DNA of 64,000 bases, taken from contig NZ_JAJNDA010000018.1 of assembly GCF_021026295.1 (NCBI RefSeq), positions 1 to 64,000 on the forward strand, written 5' to 3'. Source of the DNA: Actinomycetospora soli. GTDB taxonomy: Bacteria; Actinomycetota; Actinomycetes; Mycobacteriales; Pseudonocardiaceae. The notes beneath the pieces are model-generated. The model worked only from the letters and a program-made list of their open reading frames with translations. It did no database searches and was not told the DNA's origin. Of this stretch, positions 60,969-64,000 are shown piece after piece. Each line of letters starts with the position of its first letter. Position 1 is the stretch's first letter. The translations under genes were made by a program, and so were the position numbers.

Positions 60969-64000
<3,032 letters not shown>

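Overview
The window comes from the chromosome of a very GC-rich actinobacterium, most likely Pseudonocardiaceae (Actinomycetospora or Pseudonocardia-like; inferred from gene order and protein style, not from a marker gene). Between lineage-specific inserts the housekeeping order matches the mycobacterial block Rv2921c-Rv2989: ftsY, smc, mutM, rnc, rpmF, DUF177, sepIVA, coaD, rsmD, pyc, recG, rpmB, ung, thiL, Lrp domain, DUF3515, ddl, gpsA, plsC, cofC/fbiD, ppk1, mutT1, leuD, leuC and the IclR-type leucine regulator. Very high GC, GTG starts, 4-base ATGA/GTGA overlaps and F420 biosynthesis fit this.

Layout. 1-5.1 kb: 5' part of ftsY (with a 48-bp repeat in its linker), a small membrane protein, and smc. 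5.1-10 kb: an IclR regulator divergent from a tightly overlapped catabolic operon (CaiB-type CoA transferase, frameshifted acetoacetate decarboxylase, 3-hydroxyacyl-CoA dehydrogenase, acyl-CoA dehydrogenase). 10-11.5 kb: a SRPBCC protein and a CmpX-like channel, each followed by a hairpin. 11.5-21.7 kb: the conserved minus-strand block mutM to pyc, interrupted by a GNAT enzyme and a FAS1-type dehydratase. 21.8-25.2 kb: membrane protein, alpha/beta hydrolase, NlpC/P60 hydrolase. 25.2-30.6 kb: recG, rpmB, DUF397, ung, GNAT, HAD. 30.6-34.6 kb: glycolate oxidase glcDEF. 34.6-46.3 kb: thiL, Lrp domain, DUF3515, ddl, a MocR regulator divergent from a PPOX flavoprotein, an anti-sigma-type ATPase, gpsA-plsC, cofC, ppk1, mutT1. 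46.4-50.1 kb: an insert with a radical copper oxidase and a LysR/SDR pair, where mycobacteria have hupB. 50.1-53 kb: leuDC and ltbR. 53-60.5 kb: accessory genes, including a 167-aa protein coupled to an M48 membrane metallopeptidase, a small catalase and a DMSP-lyase-type cupin. 60.6-64 kb: tRNA-Glu(CTC), tRNA-Gln(CTG) and the 5' part of ileS.

Three repeat families stand out. Family A is a 24-bp arm palindrome, once a perfect 24-bp hairpin between convergent genes and once read in frame as the linker of the MocR protein. Family B is a GTCAGC...GCTGAC dyad found at or next to gene 3' ends, once as a 71-bp tandem array. A separate 16-base word, TTCCCGACGACGGGTC, occurs four times exactly, always on the + strand. 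Direct dyad operators are visible at the catabolic IclR gene, the LysR/SDR gap and the leuC/ltbR gap. The best candidates for something undescribed are the 167-aa/M48 pair and the repeat families.
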